Counted from the stretch's first letter, positions 24,908-34,451 are shown. The stretch: 64,000 nt of DNA from Halorarum halophilum (GCF_013401515.1 NZ_CP058529.1:2418001-2482000); one strand, 5' to 3'. Notes: generated by a model from the letters alone, not told the origin. Numbers and translations: made by a program.

Positions 24908-24980
24908 AGTCCCATGGGGTAGTGGCCAATCCTGTTGCCTTCTGGGGGCAACGACGAAGGTTCGAATCCTTCTGGGACTA
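24908..24980 (+). tRNA. tRNA-Gln (anticodon CTG)
   Basis: The cloverleaf folds with acceptor AGTCCCA/TGGGACT and discriminator A at 24980. The anticodon stem is TTGCC/GGCAA around the loop TTCTGGG, giving CTG at positions 34-36. The T arm is GAAGG-TTCGAAT-CCTTC. No intron and no encoded CCA. Confidence 0.92.
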
Positions 24981-25329
24981 CTCCTCCGACGTTCGAACCC
25001 TTCAGCCACAGGTGTATCCCGAGCGTGAGCCGCGCTTCGGCTGGAGTGCCGCGCGTCCCCGGCGTGGCCACGTTCCGTGTCCCTGCACGCGGTTTTCGGG
25101 CGAATCCCGACGATTACTCGCTGGTGCGAGCGCGATGAACGGGCGCGCGCGAGACCCCGAGCGATCACTGGTTCGAGCGACGTCGAGGTGCCGTCAAAGA
25201 AACCCGAATCCCGTCAACTAATTAAGAACACGTCCCGGTTCCGGGTGCTACGGGCGTAGAACGACCGAATACGGCTATATAAGCCACCATATTGATGCGT
25301 CATCCTCCCGTAGCAAGAGGAATGCAACC
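24981..25329. other. intergenic region between tRNA-Gln and the amphi-Trp gene
   Basis: A 349-base spacer without a supported gene. It contains the very clear TATA box CTATATAAGC at 25274-25283 for the downstream gene; a start near 25305 would leave a short leader with an AGAGGA ribosome-binding-like site before ATG 25330. No integrase or repeated tRNA end is seen, so I do not call an integration site. Confidence 0.6.
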
Positions 25330-25710
25330 ATGGCCGAAACGACCACCCACACCACCGAGATGACTCGAGAGGAGACGGCCAACTATCTACGGTCGATCGC
25401 CGACGAACTGGGTTCGGGAAGCGGGAGCGTTCGGGTGCCGGTCGGGAACAAGGCGGTACACCTGTCGCCCTCCGACAGCATCGAGTCGGAGGCGACGGTG
25501 ACCGAACGCTCCCGAAAACTCCGTAAGGACACCGAGGAGATGGTGCTCAAGTTCAAGTGGAACCCGGTCGAGGACACCGCCGAATCCAACTACGGCTCGG
25601 AATCCAGCCAGGGTGAAGAGTCCGGACGGGAGTCGGAGTCCCGATCGGAGTCGGAATTCGGACAGGATTCGGAGTCTGGGATGGGAACCGACGACGACAC
25701 GGACCGATGA
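25330..25710 (+). CDS. amphi-Trp domain protein
   Basis: A 126-residue protein. Residues 1-78 match the small amphi-Trp domain: MTREETANYLRSIADELGSG, then VRVPVGNKAVHLSPSDSI and a last strand EEMVLKFKW with the tryptophan. The remaining 48 residues are a Ser/Glu/Asp-rich tail. Function unknown. Its stop overlaps the next start (ATGA), coupling it to the membrane protein that follows. Confidence 0.85.
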   Translation: MAETTTHTTEMTREETANYLRSIADELGSGSGSVRVPVGNKAVHLSPSDSIESEATVTERSRKLRKDTEEMVLKFKWNPVEDTAESNYGSESSQGEESGRESESRSESEFGQDSESGMGTDDDTDR

Positions 25711-26129
25711 TAGCGAGTCTCGGCGGGGTGGTCAACGGTGCGCTTCTGCAGGCCGAGGTCAGTTCGGAGGGGATCGTCAGCGCCGTCTTCATCTTCCTCG
25801 TCAGCCTCCTCGTCGGGGCGGCGGCGATCCACCTCGGGGCACAGCTGCTGGTCGACCGCGACACCGGCTTCCGTCGGGCCACCGTGACGGCGCTGATCGG
25901 GGCGATCGTGTACACCCTCGTGGGGCTGTTCCTCGGGTGGATTCCCCTCCTCGGCCCGCTTCTCATGCTCGTGGCGTGGATCGCCGTCATCAACTGGCAG
26001 TACCCCGGCGGCTGGGGGACGGCGATCGGGATCGGGCTCGTCGCCTGGATCGTCGCCGTTCTCATCCTCTTCGGGCTCTCCCAGCTCGGCATCGTCACGC
26101 CCGACGCGCTGGGCGTCCCGGGCTCGTAG
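25707..26129 (+). CDS. small integral membrane protein, coupled to the amphi-Trp gene
   Basis: A 140-residue protein with four predicted helices (about 22-45, 57-78, 80-95, 103-125). The segment VYTLVGLFLGWIPLLGPLL and the short loop WQYPGGWG are distinctive. Unknown function; the 4-base overlap suggests it works with the amphi-Trp protein. ATG 25707. Confidence 0.75.
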   Translation: MIASLGGVVNGALLQAEVSSEGIVSAVFIFLVSLLVGAAAIHLGAQLLVDRDTGFRRATVTALIGAIVYTLVGLFLGWIPLLGPLLMLVAWIAVINWQYPGGWGTAIGIGLVAWIVAVLILFGLSQLGIVTPDALGVPGS

Positions 26130-26211
26130 CTCCCCTCGCTTCTCCACTCTGTATTCGAGAACTCGTCAGGAGACTCCAGGCGGTCGCTTCCTGCCCGTTG
26201 ATTCGGGGGAA

Positions 26212-26309
26212 CGGTAGGGGTGGGATTCGAACCACACGGGGCTAGCGGGTTCCCACCAGCCTCCACCTCGTTCGGACGGGTGGTGCTCTTGCCAGCGAGC
26301 TACCCTACC
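26212..26309 (-). tRNA. aberrant tRNA-like element (pseudo-tRNA or tRNA with unusual insertions)
   Basis: On the minus strand: a perfect 7-bp acceptor (GGTAGGG/CCCTACC), then TA, a perfect D arm (GCTC/GAGC), a CCACC/GGTGG stem closing an 11-base loop instead of 7, then a canonical TTCGAAT T loop. The T stem 3' side, CCCAC, pairs poorly with the bases directly before the loop but perfectly with GTGGG 20 bases further upstream. So removal of 20 bases at the stem-loop junction would restore a T arm. With the oversized anticodon loop no amino acid can be assigned. Confidence 0.4.
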
Positions 26310-26399
26310 ACGCTGTGCACCTGGTCCTCCGGGGGGGACACGATTAGTAACTCCCCGGTTAACCCCGTTTCATCCCCGTCTCCGGATCACGACGGGGCC

Positions 26400-26483
26400 T
26401 CAGAACAGCATGACCGCGTAGGCGAGCGAGGAGAACACCATCAGCCCGACGAGCACGATGGCGAGCACTTGCTGTCGATCCAT
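26400..26483 (-). CDS. 27-residue membrane peptide
   Basis: MDRQQVLAIVLVGLMVFSS begins a peptide that is one hydrophobic helix after a charged N-terminus. A minus-strand TATA-like CGGTTATACGTGG at 26503-26515 lies about 25 bases before the ATG, fitting a leaderless transcript. Small single-helix proteins of this kind are common in haloarchaea; function unknown. Confidence 0.6.
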   Translation of the reverse strand: MDRQQVLAIVLVGLMVFSSLAYAVMLF

Positions 26484-26521
26484 ACGCGGCCTTGACGTGC
26501 TCCACGTATAACCGCTGTGCC

Positions 26522-27748
26522 CTACGACTCGGGCGCGTACCACGCGAGAACCACGCCCAGCAGGCCGAGCACGCCAGCGACCGCGAACGCGGCCCCGTAT
26601 CCCGTGGCGCCGATGAGGGCGCCGGCCGCGATGGGTGACAGGAACGCCCCGGCCAGCCCGACGCTCGTGAGGAACGCGACCGCGGTGGCGGCCACAGCGG
26701 GTTCGACCAGCTCGCGCACGTAGGCGAACACGAGCCCGAGACAGAGCTGGATGGCGAACCCGGCCACGAGGAGCGCCGCCACGACCACTGGGACCGTCCG
26801 GAGGGCGGTGAACCCGGCGACGATCGGCGTCGACACGAGGAACGCGAGCAGGACGACCGGCCTGCGTCGTCCGTCGAACAGCCTGTCCGACAGGAGGCCG
26901 CCGGTCACCCGCGAGAGGATCCCGACTGCGGGGAACAGCGCGGCGAGCACGCCGCTGACCGCGAGCGACAGTCGCAGCTCCTCCGTCAGGTACGACGGCG
27001 CCCAGCTGTTCATGAACAGGTACACCGCGTAGGCGAGGAACCCGAGCCCGCAGACGATCCAGACCCGCCGGTTCGTGACGACGGCGCCGAGGTCGGACAA
27101 GGTCGGCGTCGGCGTGTCGACGGCCCGCCCGCGTCCCCGGCTCGTCGGCCAGAACAGCGTCAGCCCGACGAGCGCGCTCGCGGCGAACGCGGGGAAGACG
27201 GCCGGCCAGCCGAGCGCGTCGGCGATGATCGGACCGACCCCCTGTCCGACGGCGAAGCCCAGCGGGCCGCTCGCGGTGAACGTCCCCACCGCCGTCGCCT
27301 GGCGGTCCGCCGGGAACGACCGGCCGACCACGTCGATGCCGGCGTTCCAGACGACGACGTAGGCGACGCCGCCGAGCACCCGCGAGGCGAGCAACGAGGG
27401 GTACGAGCCGTCGGCGCCCGCCTGCCATCCCCAGACGCCGGCGACGAGGAGCAGTCCGACCGCCGCGGCGATCGCCCGCCGGGAGTCCGTCCGGTCGAGG
27501 ACGACGCCGACGGGGAGGCTCGCGACCACGGCCGTCCCGAACGTCACGCTGACGAGGAGGCCGGCCGCGGACGGCCCGACGCCGAGCGATTCGCGGAGGA
27601 GCGGCGTGACGCTCGCCGGGACGAGTTCGTAGGCCCCGAGCGACACCGCGATGAGGCTCGCGCCGACGAGGAGGCCCCACGGAGCTCGATCCGCCGTCCC
27701 CGCCCCGTCGGCGCTCGTGCTCCCTGCCGATCCCTCGTGACTCGACAC
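26522..27748 (-). CDS. MFS transporter
   Basis: A 408-residue major facilitator with 12 predicted helices. The loop 2-3 signature is GVVLDRTDSRRAIAAA, with a related motif in the second half (GGLLSDRLFDGRRRPVVL). It resembles CynX/drug-exporter branches; the substrate is not evident. The start is GTG 27748. Transcribed alone. Confidence 0.88.
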   Translation of the reverse strand: MSSHEGSAGSTSADGAGTADRAPWGLLVGASLIAVSLGAYELVPASVTPLLRESLGVGPSAAGLLVSVTFGTAVVASLPVGVVLDRTDSRRAIAAAVGLLLVAGVWGWQAGADGSYPSLLASRVLGGVAYVVVWNAGIDVVGRSFPADRQATAVGTFTASGPLGFAVGQGVGPIIADALGWPAVFPAFAASALVGLTLFWPTSRGRGRAVDTPTPTLSDLGAVVTNRRVWIVCGLGFLAYAVYLFMNSWAPSYLTEELRLSLAVSGVLAALFPAVGILSRVTGGLLSDRLFDGRRRPVVLLAFLVSTPIVAGFTALRTVPVVVAALLVAGFAIQLCLGLVFAYVRELVEPAVAATAVAFLTSVGLAGAFLSPIAAGALIGATGYGAAFAVAGVLGLLGVVLAWYAPES

Positions 27749-27845
27749 GACAGTGTGGCTCGCCAGCCCGTCGTATCAACCTTGGTGAGCGGGCAACCGT
27801 CCCCGATTCGACGGTTCCGGTTCCGAGCCGGCGTGTCCGAGGGGC

Positions 27846-28790
27846 TCAGACGATCCGGTTTACGTACGCCTCGTCCGCGGTTCGCCGGTCGTAGTTGGTG
27901 AGGAACAGCTCCACGAACCGCCCGACGAAGTTCCGGGACCGTCCGGCGACGTGGGGCGTGACGACGACTTCGTCCCGGTCCCAGAGCGGCGACGACTCGG
28001 GCAACGGCTCCGCCTCGAACACGTCCAGCCCCGCGCCGGCGAGTTCGCCCGCGTCGAGCGCCGCCAGCAGCGCCTCCGTGTCCACGACCGGGCCGCGGGC
28101 GACGTTGACGAGCAGGGCGGAGTCGGGGAGCGCGCTCAGCGCGTCATCGTCCACGAGACCGCGCGTCCCGTCCGTCAGCGGAACGGCGAGCACGAGCACG
28201 TCCGTCTCGGGAAGTACCTCGTGGAGGTCGTCGGCGGGCAGCACCCGGTCGTCGGGAAGCCGGCCGCCGTAGCTGTCCGGGTCGCGTTTGGTCCCGTAGA
28301 CGGCCATGTCGAACCCGAGCGCGCGGCGGACGACCGACTCGCCGACGTCGCCGAGGCCGACGACGGTGAGCGTCCGTCCCTGGAGGTCGACGAGCGCGTC
28401 CCCCACGGCGCGGTCCCACCGGCGGTCACGCTGCTGGTCGAGACAGGCGGGAACGCCCCGTGCCAGCGCGAGGATCAGCGCGAACGCGTGGTCCGCGACC
28501 GGCGGACCGAAGTTCCCGACGGCGTTCGTGAAGACGATGTCGCGCTCCTCGAACGCCTCCAGGGGGAACGCCGCGTAGCCGGTGCTGGTCGCCTGCACCC
28601 ACGTCCCCGGTTGGAGCCCGTCGAGGTACTCGTCGTCCCAGTTCGTCGGATTGATGACGAAGGCGTCCGCGTCCGGAAGTACCGCGAGCGCGTCGGCCCT
28701 CGTGTCGGCGTCGACGACCGAGAGGCCCGGCCGCGCTCCCTCGAGTTCCTCGGCGATCGGCTGATCGTGACGGACGACGACGACTGGCAT
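27846..28790 (-). CDS. D-isomer-specific 2-hydroxyacid dehydrogenase
   Basis: A 314-residue NAD(P)-dependent dehydrogenase. The dinucleotide motif is VVGLGDVGESV (about residue 147), NVARGPVVDTEALLAAL carries the conserved Arg, LDVFEAEPLP the Glu, and VVTPHVAG the catalytic His. A GT-rich GNFGPPVADHAFAL substrate loop precedes the Rossmann domain. It could reduce glyoxylate, hydroxypyruvate or another 2-oxoacid; the sequence does not decide. Confidence 0.9.
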   Translation of the reverse strand: MPVVVVRHDQPIAEELEGARPGLSVVDADTRADALAVLPDADAFVINPTNWDDEYLDGLQPGTWVQATSTGYAAFPLEAFEERDIVFTNAVGNFGPPVADHAFALILALARGVPACLDQQRDRRWDRAVGDALVDLQGRTLTVVGLGDVGESVVRRALGFDMAVYGTKRDPDSYGGRLPDDRVLPADDLHEVLPETDVLVLAVPLTDGTRGLVDDDALSALPDSALLVNVARGPVVDTEALLAALDAGELAGAGLDVFEAEPLPESSPLWDRDEVVVTPHVAGRSRNFVGRFVELFLTNYDRRTADEAYVNRIV

Positions 28791-28951
28791 GCGGGAGGAT
28801 TCGACGCCGGGAGTAAACGCGTGTCGGGTCCCGAACTGAGGGGGTTCCGAGAATCGATCTCGCCTGTGGGCCGATGGCTACGGTAGGATACGTCACCTCT
28901 CCACCTCCGGACACTTGTTTCAACTGCAACACCTCCCCCGATCTCGTATAG

Positions 28952-28980
28952 CTCTCTCCACAGGAAACGAAGGGGTGTGT
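28952..28980 (+). promoter_or_regulatory. isolated origin recognition box
   Basis: CTCCACAGGAAACGAAGGGG matches the strong origin boxes, including the G-run, but lies about 16 kb from the origin in the 250-base spacer between the 2-hydroxyacid dehydrogenase and the KEOPS gene. No partner box is seen nearby. Confidence 0.65.
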
Positions 28981-29042
28981 CCGACGTTCGTCAGTCGCGC
29001 GTCAGACGAATCTCGATACTGCGATTCGAACGTCCGATGACG

Positions 29043-29540
29043 CTACTTCTCCACGTCCAGCAGCGCGACTCGCTCGAGGACCACGTCGGGGAGTGTGCCC
29101 GCCGTCGCGGCCAGTTCCCGGTCGGTCACGTCGAAGAACTCCCTGACCAGTTCCTCGTCGTAGTTGCCGAGCGTCTCGCCCGGTTCAAGCAGGTCGCGAA
29201 CTCCCCCCGCCGCATCCGCCTCGGCCCCCTCGTCGTCGCCGACGCACACCGCGACGACCGGCACCTCGCCCTCGGAGACGCCCATCGCGAGCGCCCGGTC
29301 GATCTGCCGGCGGCCGGCGGCGTACAGCATGATCTCGACGCCGCGGTCGCGGGCGACGTTCTCGCCGCGGTCGAACGCCCGGTCAGCGAGTTCCACCGCC
29401 CGTTCGAGGTGCGCTCGGTCGACGACGTACCCGGCGTCGAACGCTTGCACGGTCGTCCCGGTCGCCCGGGAAACCTCGTCCAGGTCTGCGAGGAAGTCGT
29501 CGAGGTCGTTGACTTGGGCGACCCCCTCGACGAGCCTCAC
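29043..29540 (-). CDS. KEOPS complex Cgi121-like subunit
   Basis: A 165-residue protein of the Cgi121/TPRKB family, which binds the Bud32 kinase in KEOPS and helps tRNA t6A modification. Family-like features: [42 protein letters not shown] (the conserved LY-A-RQI region) and VVAVCVGDD. The start overlaps the hel308 stop by four bases (ATGA), so it is translationally coupled behind the helicase. Confidence 0.87.
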   Translation of the reverse strand: MRLVEGVAQVNDLDDFLADLDEVSRATGTTVQAFDAGYVVDRAHLERAVELADRAFDRGENVARDRGVEIMLYAAGRRQIDRALAMGVSEGEVPVVAVCVGDDEGAEADAAGGVRDLLEPGETLGNYDEELVREFFDVTDRELAATAGTLPDVVLERVALLDVEK

Positions 29541-31957
29541 GAGAAATCACCGAACGTGGCCTGTCCGTCCCCGTCCCCGTCGCCGTCCGCAGCGGCGGTC
29601 GCGGCCGCCGACGCGCTGGCGTCCTTTTGCACGCCGTCCATCGATGGGTCCTTCCGGCCGACGTTCTCCAGCACGCGCTCGGCGGTCTTGCGCCGCCCGC
29701 GGAGTGCGCCGAGCACGACGGACTTGTCCGCCTCCCGGAGGTCGGCGCGGGACTGAATTCCGGCCTCGTAGAGCCGCCGGGCGCGCTTGCGCCCGAGGCC
29801 GCGGACGCCCGCGAGGTCGAGCAGTTCCTCGCCGACGCCGTACTCCACGCGCTTTTTCGCCTCGCGGATGGCGACCGTGGAGTCGAGGCCGAGTTCGGTG
29901 CTGAGCTGTTCTGCGGCGCCGAGCAGCCACTCGGCGGTCTCGACCTTCCCGCGGATATCGCCCGGGCCGACGCCGTAGCGCTCCGTGATGTGGTCCTCGT
30001 CGAGTTCCGAGGCCCAGTCCTCGAGCAGCCGGGCGGTCTTGAGTGCGGAGAGCCACTCCTCGAAGGCGACGTCCTCGAACTCCGAGGGGGCGCCGCCGAG
30101 GAACTCGTTCTCGCGCTCGTAGAACTCCTCCCGGTACGTCTCCTTGTCGCCCGACTTGAGGTAGAGCTGGTACATGTCGGGGGTTCGCGAGACGAGGTGG
30201 TAGAGGCCGAGCGGCGTGATCTCCCCGCCCTCCTCCTCATCCGCTGCGGCGTCGGCGAGCTCCGACCCCGTGACGAACCCGGCCTCTTCGGGGGTGGCCG
30301 CGTCGTCCTCCCCCGCATCCGCCGCCTCCGCGTCGGGTCGCCGGCCGGCGGGGGATTTCCTGAGCGACGTCCGCCCGGCCTCGGCGGCCTCCAGCCCGTC
30401 GACGATCTCGGCCGCGCTCATCGGGTCGAGGTAGAGCCGCGAGACGGTGTGGCCGATGCTCGTCGCCGTCAGGGTCCCGCCCTCCCGGTCGAGGAAGTCG
30501 TTGACCTCCAGGTACTCCAGCACGCGGTCTGTCACCTCCGCCAGCCGCGCGTCGTCGTCGGTCTGGCTGGCGTACAGCGTCCGGTCGAGGAAGTCGAGCA
30601 GCCCCTCCCGCGAGGTGGCGAACCCGGAGGCGACCGTCGCGAGCACGTGCGTCCGGAGCGCGGGCTCGGCGGCCAGTTTGGAGCGCACCGGCTCCGGCTC
30701 GGCCCAGACGTACCGCTCGAACAGCTCGTCCATCGTGTCCCGGTCCTTCGCCAGCAGGACGGCCTCGCCGTAGGGGTCGAGCCCCGGCCGGCCGGCGCGT
30801 CCCATCATCTGGTGGACTTCCAGGGTGTCGAGCGGGGCCATCCCCCCGAACTCGCCGTCGTAGCGCTTCCAGTCACGGACGACCACCCTGCGGGCGGGGG
30901 TGTTGACCCCGGCGGCGAGCGTCGGCGTCGCGCAGATGCACTTGACGAGGCGGTCGCGGAACGCGTCCTCGACGAGCGAGCGGTGTTTCGAGGCGAGCCC
31001 GGCGTGGTGGAACGCGGCGCCCTTCCTGATACAGCGGGCCAGGTCCTCGCTCGTGTCCGTGTCGGAGACGTCGCGGATCTCCTCCGCGAGTTCGCGGAGG
31101 TCGGCCTTCTCGCCCCCGGTGATGCGGCGGCTCGTCACCTCCGCCATCCGCTTTGCCGCGCCCTCGGCGTTCCGGCGGGAGTTGACGAACACGAGCGAGG
31201 AGCCGCCCTGCCCCTCGACGCGCTCGTCCAGCGCGTCGGCCACGAGCGCCTCGGTCTGCTTCTCGCCCCGCTCGACGGGCACCTCGCGCTGGCTCCCGTC
31301 GTCGAAGTTGATGGCGTTGCCGTAGTGGACGCCCATCTTCAGGTCGATGGGGCGCCAGTCGGACTCGACGAGTTCGGCGTCGAGCCAGTCGGCCACCTCG
31401 TCGGCGTTGCCGACGGTCGCCGAGAGCGCGACGACCTGCAGGCCGGGGTTCACCCGGCGGAGCTTCGCCAGGGTGACCTCCAGGGTCGGGCCGCGGTGGG
31501 AGTCGTCCACGAGGTGGACCTCGTCGGCGACGACGCAGGTGAGGTCGTCGACCCACGCGGCGCCGTTGCGCACGAGCGAGTCGACCTTCTCGGAGGTGGC
31601 GACGATGATGTCCCGCGAGGCGAGCCACTCGCCGTCGGACTCGTAGTTCCCGGTGGAGACGCCGACGTCGATTCCGTACTCCTCCCAGCGTTCGAACTCG
31701 GTCTTCTTCTCGGAGGCGAGCGCGCGCAGCGGGACGATGTAGAGCGCCTTCCCGCCGTGCTGGACCGCCGACAGCATCGCCAGCTCAGCGATGAGGGTCT
31801 TGCCCGAGGCCGTCGGCACGGAGGCGACGACCGACCCCCCGTCGGCGACGCCGGCCTCCACCGCCGCGGCCTGGGGCGGGTAGAGCTCCGCGACCCCCTC
31901 CTCCTCCAGCGCCTCGGGGACGCCGGGCGGGAGGGTCGAGAGGTCGGATGGCTTCAT
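29537..31957 (-). CDS. hel308: ATP-dependent DNA helicase Hel308
   Basis: A Ski2-family 3'-5' helicase of 806 residues acting at stalled forks. Motif I is VPTASGKT (47-54), motif II is ADEVHLVDD, motif III SATVGN and motif [13 protein letters not shown]; the winged-helix, ratchet and HhH domains follow ([19 protein letters not shown] near the C-terminus). An unusual acidic Ala-rich insertion (about residues 535-580) splits the ratchet region. The start is ATG 31957; longer upstream reading lacks family sequence. It overlaps the KEOPS gene. Confidence 0.95.
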   Translation of the reverse strand: MKPSDLSTLPPGVPEALEEEGVAELYPPQAAAVEAGVADGGSVVASVPTASGKTLIAELAMLSAVQHGGKALYIVPLRALASEKKTEFERWEEYGIDVGVSTGNYESDGEWLASRDIIVATSEKVDSLVRNGAAWVDDLTCVVADEVHLVDDSHRGPTLEVTLAKLRRVNPGLQVVALSATVGNADEVADWLDAELVESDWRPIDLKMGVHYGNAINFDDGSQREVPVERGEKQTEALVADALDERVEGQGGSSLVFVNSRRNAEGAAKRMAEVTSRRITGGEKADLRELAEEIRDVSDTDTSEDLARCIRKGAAFHHAGLASKHRSLVEDAFRDRLVKCICATPTLAAGVNTPARRVVVRDWKRYDGEFGGMAPLDTLEVHQMMGRAGRPGLDPYGEAVLLAKDRDTMDELFERYVWAEPEPVRSKLAAEPALRTHVLATVASGFATSREGLLDFLDRTLYASQTDDDARLAEVTDRVLEYLEVNDFLDREGGTLTATSIGHTVSRLYLDPMSAAEIVDGLEAAEAGRTSLRKSPAGRRPDAEAADAGEDDAATPEEAGFVTGSELADAAADEEEGGEITPLGLYHLVSRTPDMYQLYLKSGDKETYREEFYERENEFLGGAPSEFEDVAFEEWLSALKTARLLEDWASELDEDHITERYGVGPGDIRGKVETAEWLLGAAEQLSTELGLDSTVAIREAKKRVEYGVGEELLDLAGVRGLGRKRARRLYEAGIQSRADLREADKSVVLGALRGRRKTAERVLENVGRKDPSMDGVQKDASASAAATAAADGDGDGDGQATFGDFS

Positions 31958-32099
31958 TGGGTCCCCTAGCGCCGTTCCGTGGTTTAAACTGTCGGACCCG
32001 GGGTGGAAGTGATTATTCGGTGCTGTCGTTTCGGGTGGATTCGGTTTCTTCGTCGGTGCTGTCGGTTGTGGGACCGGGTGTGTGGCTACCGTAGTGCAG

Positions 32100-32235
32100 A
32101 CCGCGAAAGCCCCCGCGGCTGTCGGCTCGGTGCGGCCGCTGCGCTCCTCGTCACTCGGCCTTCGGCCTCGTTCCTGCGGTGCTTGACGGTCCGCGCCGTC
32201 GCCCACAGCCACGGCCCCTTTCAGTCCCGCCCACC
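32100..32235. repeat. dispersed stem-loop element, copy A
   Basis: Left flank ACCGCGAAAGCCCCCG, arms CCGCGGCTGT (32113-32122) and ACAGCCACGG (32205-32214), right flank CGGCCCCTTTCAGTCCCGCCC. The core between the arms is in reverse orientation (minus strand AAGCACCGCAGG ... GAGGAGCGCAG). Confidence 0.75.
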
Positions 32236-32470
32236 GTACCCGCACCACAGCCACAGCCTCCCCAACCGATTCACTCTCTGTGGCGCGCCACAGGGGCGCG
32301 CCGGCTCACTCATCCCTCGCGCGCGTCGCCTCGCCCCTCCGGGGCTCGCCGTCACGCGCGCCGACTGCAACCGCGTCGACGCCGGTCTTCCGGTCCAGCG
32401 TCGACCCCCTCACTTCCGGTGGAACGCGGACCGGCTGGCCGGTTTCACGACGTTCCATCCTCCTACCAGC

Positions 32471-32603
32471 GGGGTGGGAATCGAAGGGGCCGGTTTCTGG
32501 ACGAAGCACGACGACGTAAGCACCGCAGGGAGTGAGGGCGAAGCCCGAACGACGGAGGAGCGCAGCGAGGCGCGCGAGTCCAGAAACCGGGGGCTTCGGG
32601 GCT
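32471..32603. repeat. dispersed stem-loop element, copy B
   Basis: Perfect 13-bp arms CCGGTTTCTGGAC (32490-32502) and GTCCAGAAACCGG (32578-32590) enclose the core GTAAGCACCGCAGGGAGTGA ... GAGGAGCGCAGCGAGG in forward orientation. The flanks are the reverse complements of those of copy A (GTGGGAATCGAAGGGGCC on the left, GGGGGCTTCGGGG on the right), so core and flanks have the same relation as in copy A. Confidence 0.8.
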
Positions 32604-32663
32604 GTTAGCAGTCGAAAACGCGAAACCGAACGCAACCGAAACGACGCCGACCGAGACGAACCC

Positions 32664-34451
32664 TCAGGCCAACGCGGAGAGGTCGAACTCGAAGGCGGCG
32701 ACGGGGACCTCCATGTCGTGCTCGACCAGCACCTTGGGGTGTAGTTCCCCGATCACGCCGACCGACTCCCCGTCGATTACGATCTCCGCAACTCGACCCG
32801 AAATGAAGCTCGGATGATCGATCGCGGGGGTCGCCAGGTCGGCGTCGAAGTCGTCACACAGCGCCTGGAGGCGCGCCTTCGCGTCCTCGTAGGTCGCGTC
32901 CGTCCGGGCGACCGCGGCGGCGACGTGGTGGGCCTCGGCGACGCGCGTGTTCACCTCGTCGTCGCGGTGGGCGACGAAGCCGACCTCGGCGAGGTCCTGG
33001 GGGTACGACCGGTGAGTGTTGTTCTCCAGCACCTGCGCGAGCGAGGGGAGCGCCCAGGTCCGCAGTTGGGTGTAGTCCTCGCTGTACGGGGAGGTGATCT
33101 CGGCGCGCTCGCCGGCGCCGAAGGCGTCGTTCCCCTCCTCGATTCCCATGCGCTCGTAGTTCTCATTGGCGCTGGTCATGTGGAAGTTCAGCGTGTCCTG
33201 GAAGCCGAGGCCGATCAGGGTCGTCCGGACGGCGTCCTCCAGCCGCGAGCGCTCGTGGCGCCCGCCGATGGTGCCGATGTCGGGGTACTTCGGTTCGAGC
33301 GTGTTGAAGCCGTAGGCCCGGCCGACGTCGTCCACGAGGTCGAGCGGGTGGAGCACGTCGACGCGGTAGGGGGGGATCGTCACGTCGTAGGTCGTCTCCT
33401 CCTCTCCTAGGGTGTATGCGGCGTCCAGCCCCGAGCGCTCGAACAGGTCGACCACCTCCTCGCGCTCCAGCTCGATGCCGAGGATCGACTCGATGCGCTC
33501 GTGTGTGACGGACTTCTCGTCGGTCTCCAGGTCCGGGCGGATCAGCTCCGGCCCGTACTCGTCGGGGTGGGTCGCGCCGTCGTCGTAGACGACCTCGACC
33601 TCCTCGATCGTCCCGCCGCGCGCGGCGAGCGCGTAGCAGATGATGACGCACATCCGGTCGATGGTCCACTGGTCGGTGCCGGTGAGTTCGACGAACAGGT
33701 CCCGCGAGTCCGTGGAGACCTCCGTCCGGCGACCGTTGATGACCGGCGGGAACGAGAACAGGCCGAGTTCGTCGTAGATGGCGGGGTAGCGGTTGAGCCC
33801 CTCCACGAGGTCGGCGTACTTCCCGCCCGTCGGGTGCTCCGCCAGCACCTCGGCGGGCGTGAGCTCCTTGTCCGAATCGAGCGGGACGAAGCGGTCGCCG
33901 TCCGGGTCGACCCCGCGGTAGGTGATGGTGTTCGGCGTCCCGCTGAGCTGGGAAGCCGGACCACCCGTCGTGCCGGCCGTCTCGCCCTCCTGCCGGAGCA
34001 CCTCCCCTTTCAGCATCGTGAGGTCGTGGATGCCGATGGCGCCCTTCGCCCGGTCGCGCCCCATCGTCGCGTGGAGCTTCTCCTGGAGCTGGATGAGCGA
34101 GTCGAGCGCCGACTCGTCGAGGTCCAGCCCTCGGACCACGGCACCCGTGACGAACGGTCGCTCGTCCGGGACGGACTCGTCCACCTCGATGGTCCAGTCC
34201 GGGTCGTTCGGGTCCGGGACGTGGACGCCGCGCGCGTCGCCGTACTGGTACCGGAGCGACCTGGCGACGCCCTCGACGGAGAGCCGGTCGAGCCGGTCCG
34301 GGCCGAACTCGAACTGAAGTTCGCCCTCGTCGGTCTCGCCCTCGAACTCCAGCCCGAGCGCGAACAGGTCCTCCTCGAACTCCTCGTCGCTCTTCTCCTC
34401 GTGGCCGGTCAGTTCGCGCAGTTCGTCCGTGTCGATGTCGACGACGGGCAT
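32664..34451 (-). CDS. pheT: phenylalanyl-tRNA synthetase beta subunit
   Basis: Beta chain of the alpha2-beta2 PheRS, cytoplasmic. At 595 residues it is the short archaeal/eukaryotic type without the bacterial EMAP domain. Visible: MPVVDIDTDELRELTGHEE, B3/B4-type segment HDLTMLKGEV, the IINGRRTEVS-like VINGRRTEVSTDSRDLFVEL, the B5 domain around DVTIPPYRVDVLHPLDLVDD, and IGELHPKVLVEHDMEVPVAA at the end. The ATG overlaps the pheS stop by one base (TGATG), so the two subunits are coupled. Confidence 0.96.
   Translation of the reverse strand: MPVVDIDTDELRELTGHEEKSDEEFEEDLFALGLEFEGETDEGELQFEFGPDRLDRLSVEGVARSLRYQYGDARGVHVPDPNDPDWTIEVDESVPDERPFVTGAVVRGLDLDESALDSLIQLQEKLHATMGRDRAKGAIGIHDLTMLKGEVLRQEGETAGTTGGPASQLSGTPNTITYRGVDPDGDRFVPLDSDKELTPAEVLAEHPTGGKYADLVEGLNRYPAIYDELGLFSFPPVINGRRTEVSTDSRDLFVELTGTDQWTIDRMCVIICYALAARGGTIEEVEVVYDDGATHPDEYGPELIRPDLETDEKSVTHERIESILGIELEREEVVDLFERSGLDAAYTLGEEETTYDVTIPPYRVDVLHPLDLVDDVGRAYGFNTLEPKYPDIGTIGGRHERSRLEDAVRTTLIGLGFQDTLNFHMTSANENYERMGIEEGNDAFGAGERAEITSPYSEDYTQLRTWALPSLAQVLENNTHRSYPQDLAEVGFVAHRDDEVNTRVAEAHHVAAAVARTDATYEDAKARLQALCDDFDADLATPAIDHPSFISGRVAEIVIDGESVGVIGELHPKVLVEHDMEVPVAAFEFDLSALA

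Larger units (their letters stand above)
31958..32663. other. 706-base gene-free spacer with dispersed repeat copies
   Basis: No supported protein gene lies between hel308 and pheT. It holds two copies of the dispersed stem-loop element (32100-32235 and 32471-32603), a second shared block beginning CCTCCCCAACCGATTCACTC (32257) that recurs near 39838, and an ORB-like site on the minus strand at 32396-32417 (GTTCCACCGGAAGTGAGGGG). Confidence 0.7.

Noticed and set aside
24908-26309. Possible integrated element between tRNA-Gln and the tRNA-like sequence
   Set aside because: No integrase gene and no direct repeat of the tRNA 3' end; the genes between look like normal haloarchaeal genes.
32396-32417. 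ORB-like site in the 32-kb spacer
   Set aside because: GAAGTGA instead of GAAACGA, and it sits among dispersed repeats; noted in the spacer entry but not called as a box.
32003-32608. Open frames in the hel308-pheT spacer
   Set aside because: They cross the stem-loop repeats, have Arg/Pro-rich translations and similar frames recur at other repeat copies, so they are by-products of the repeats.
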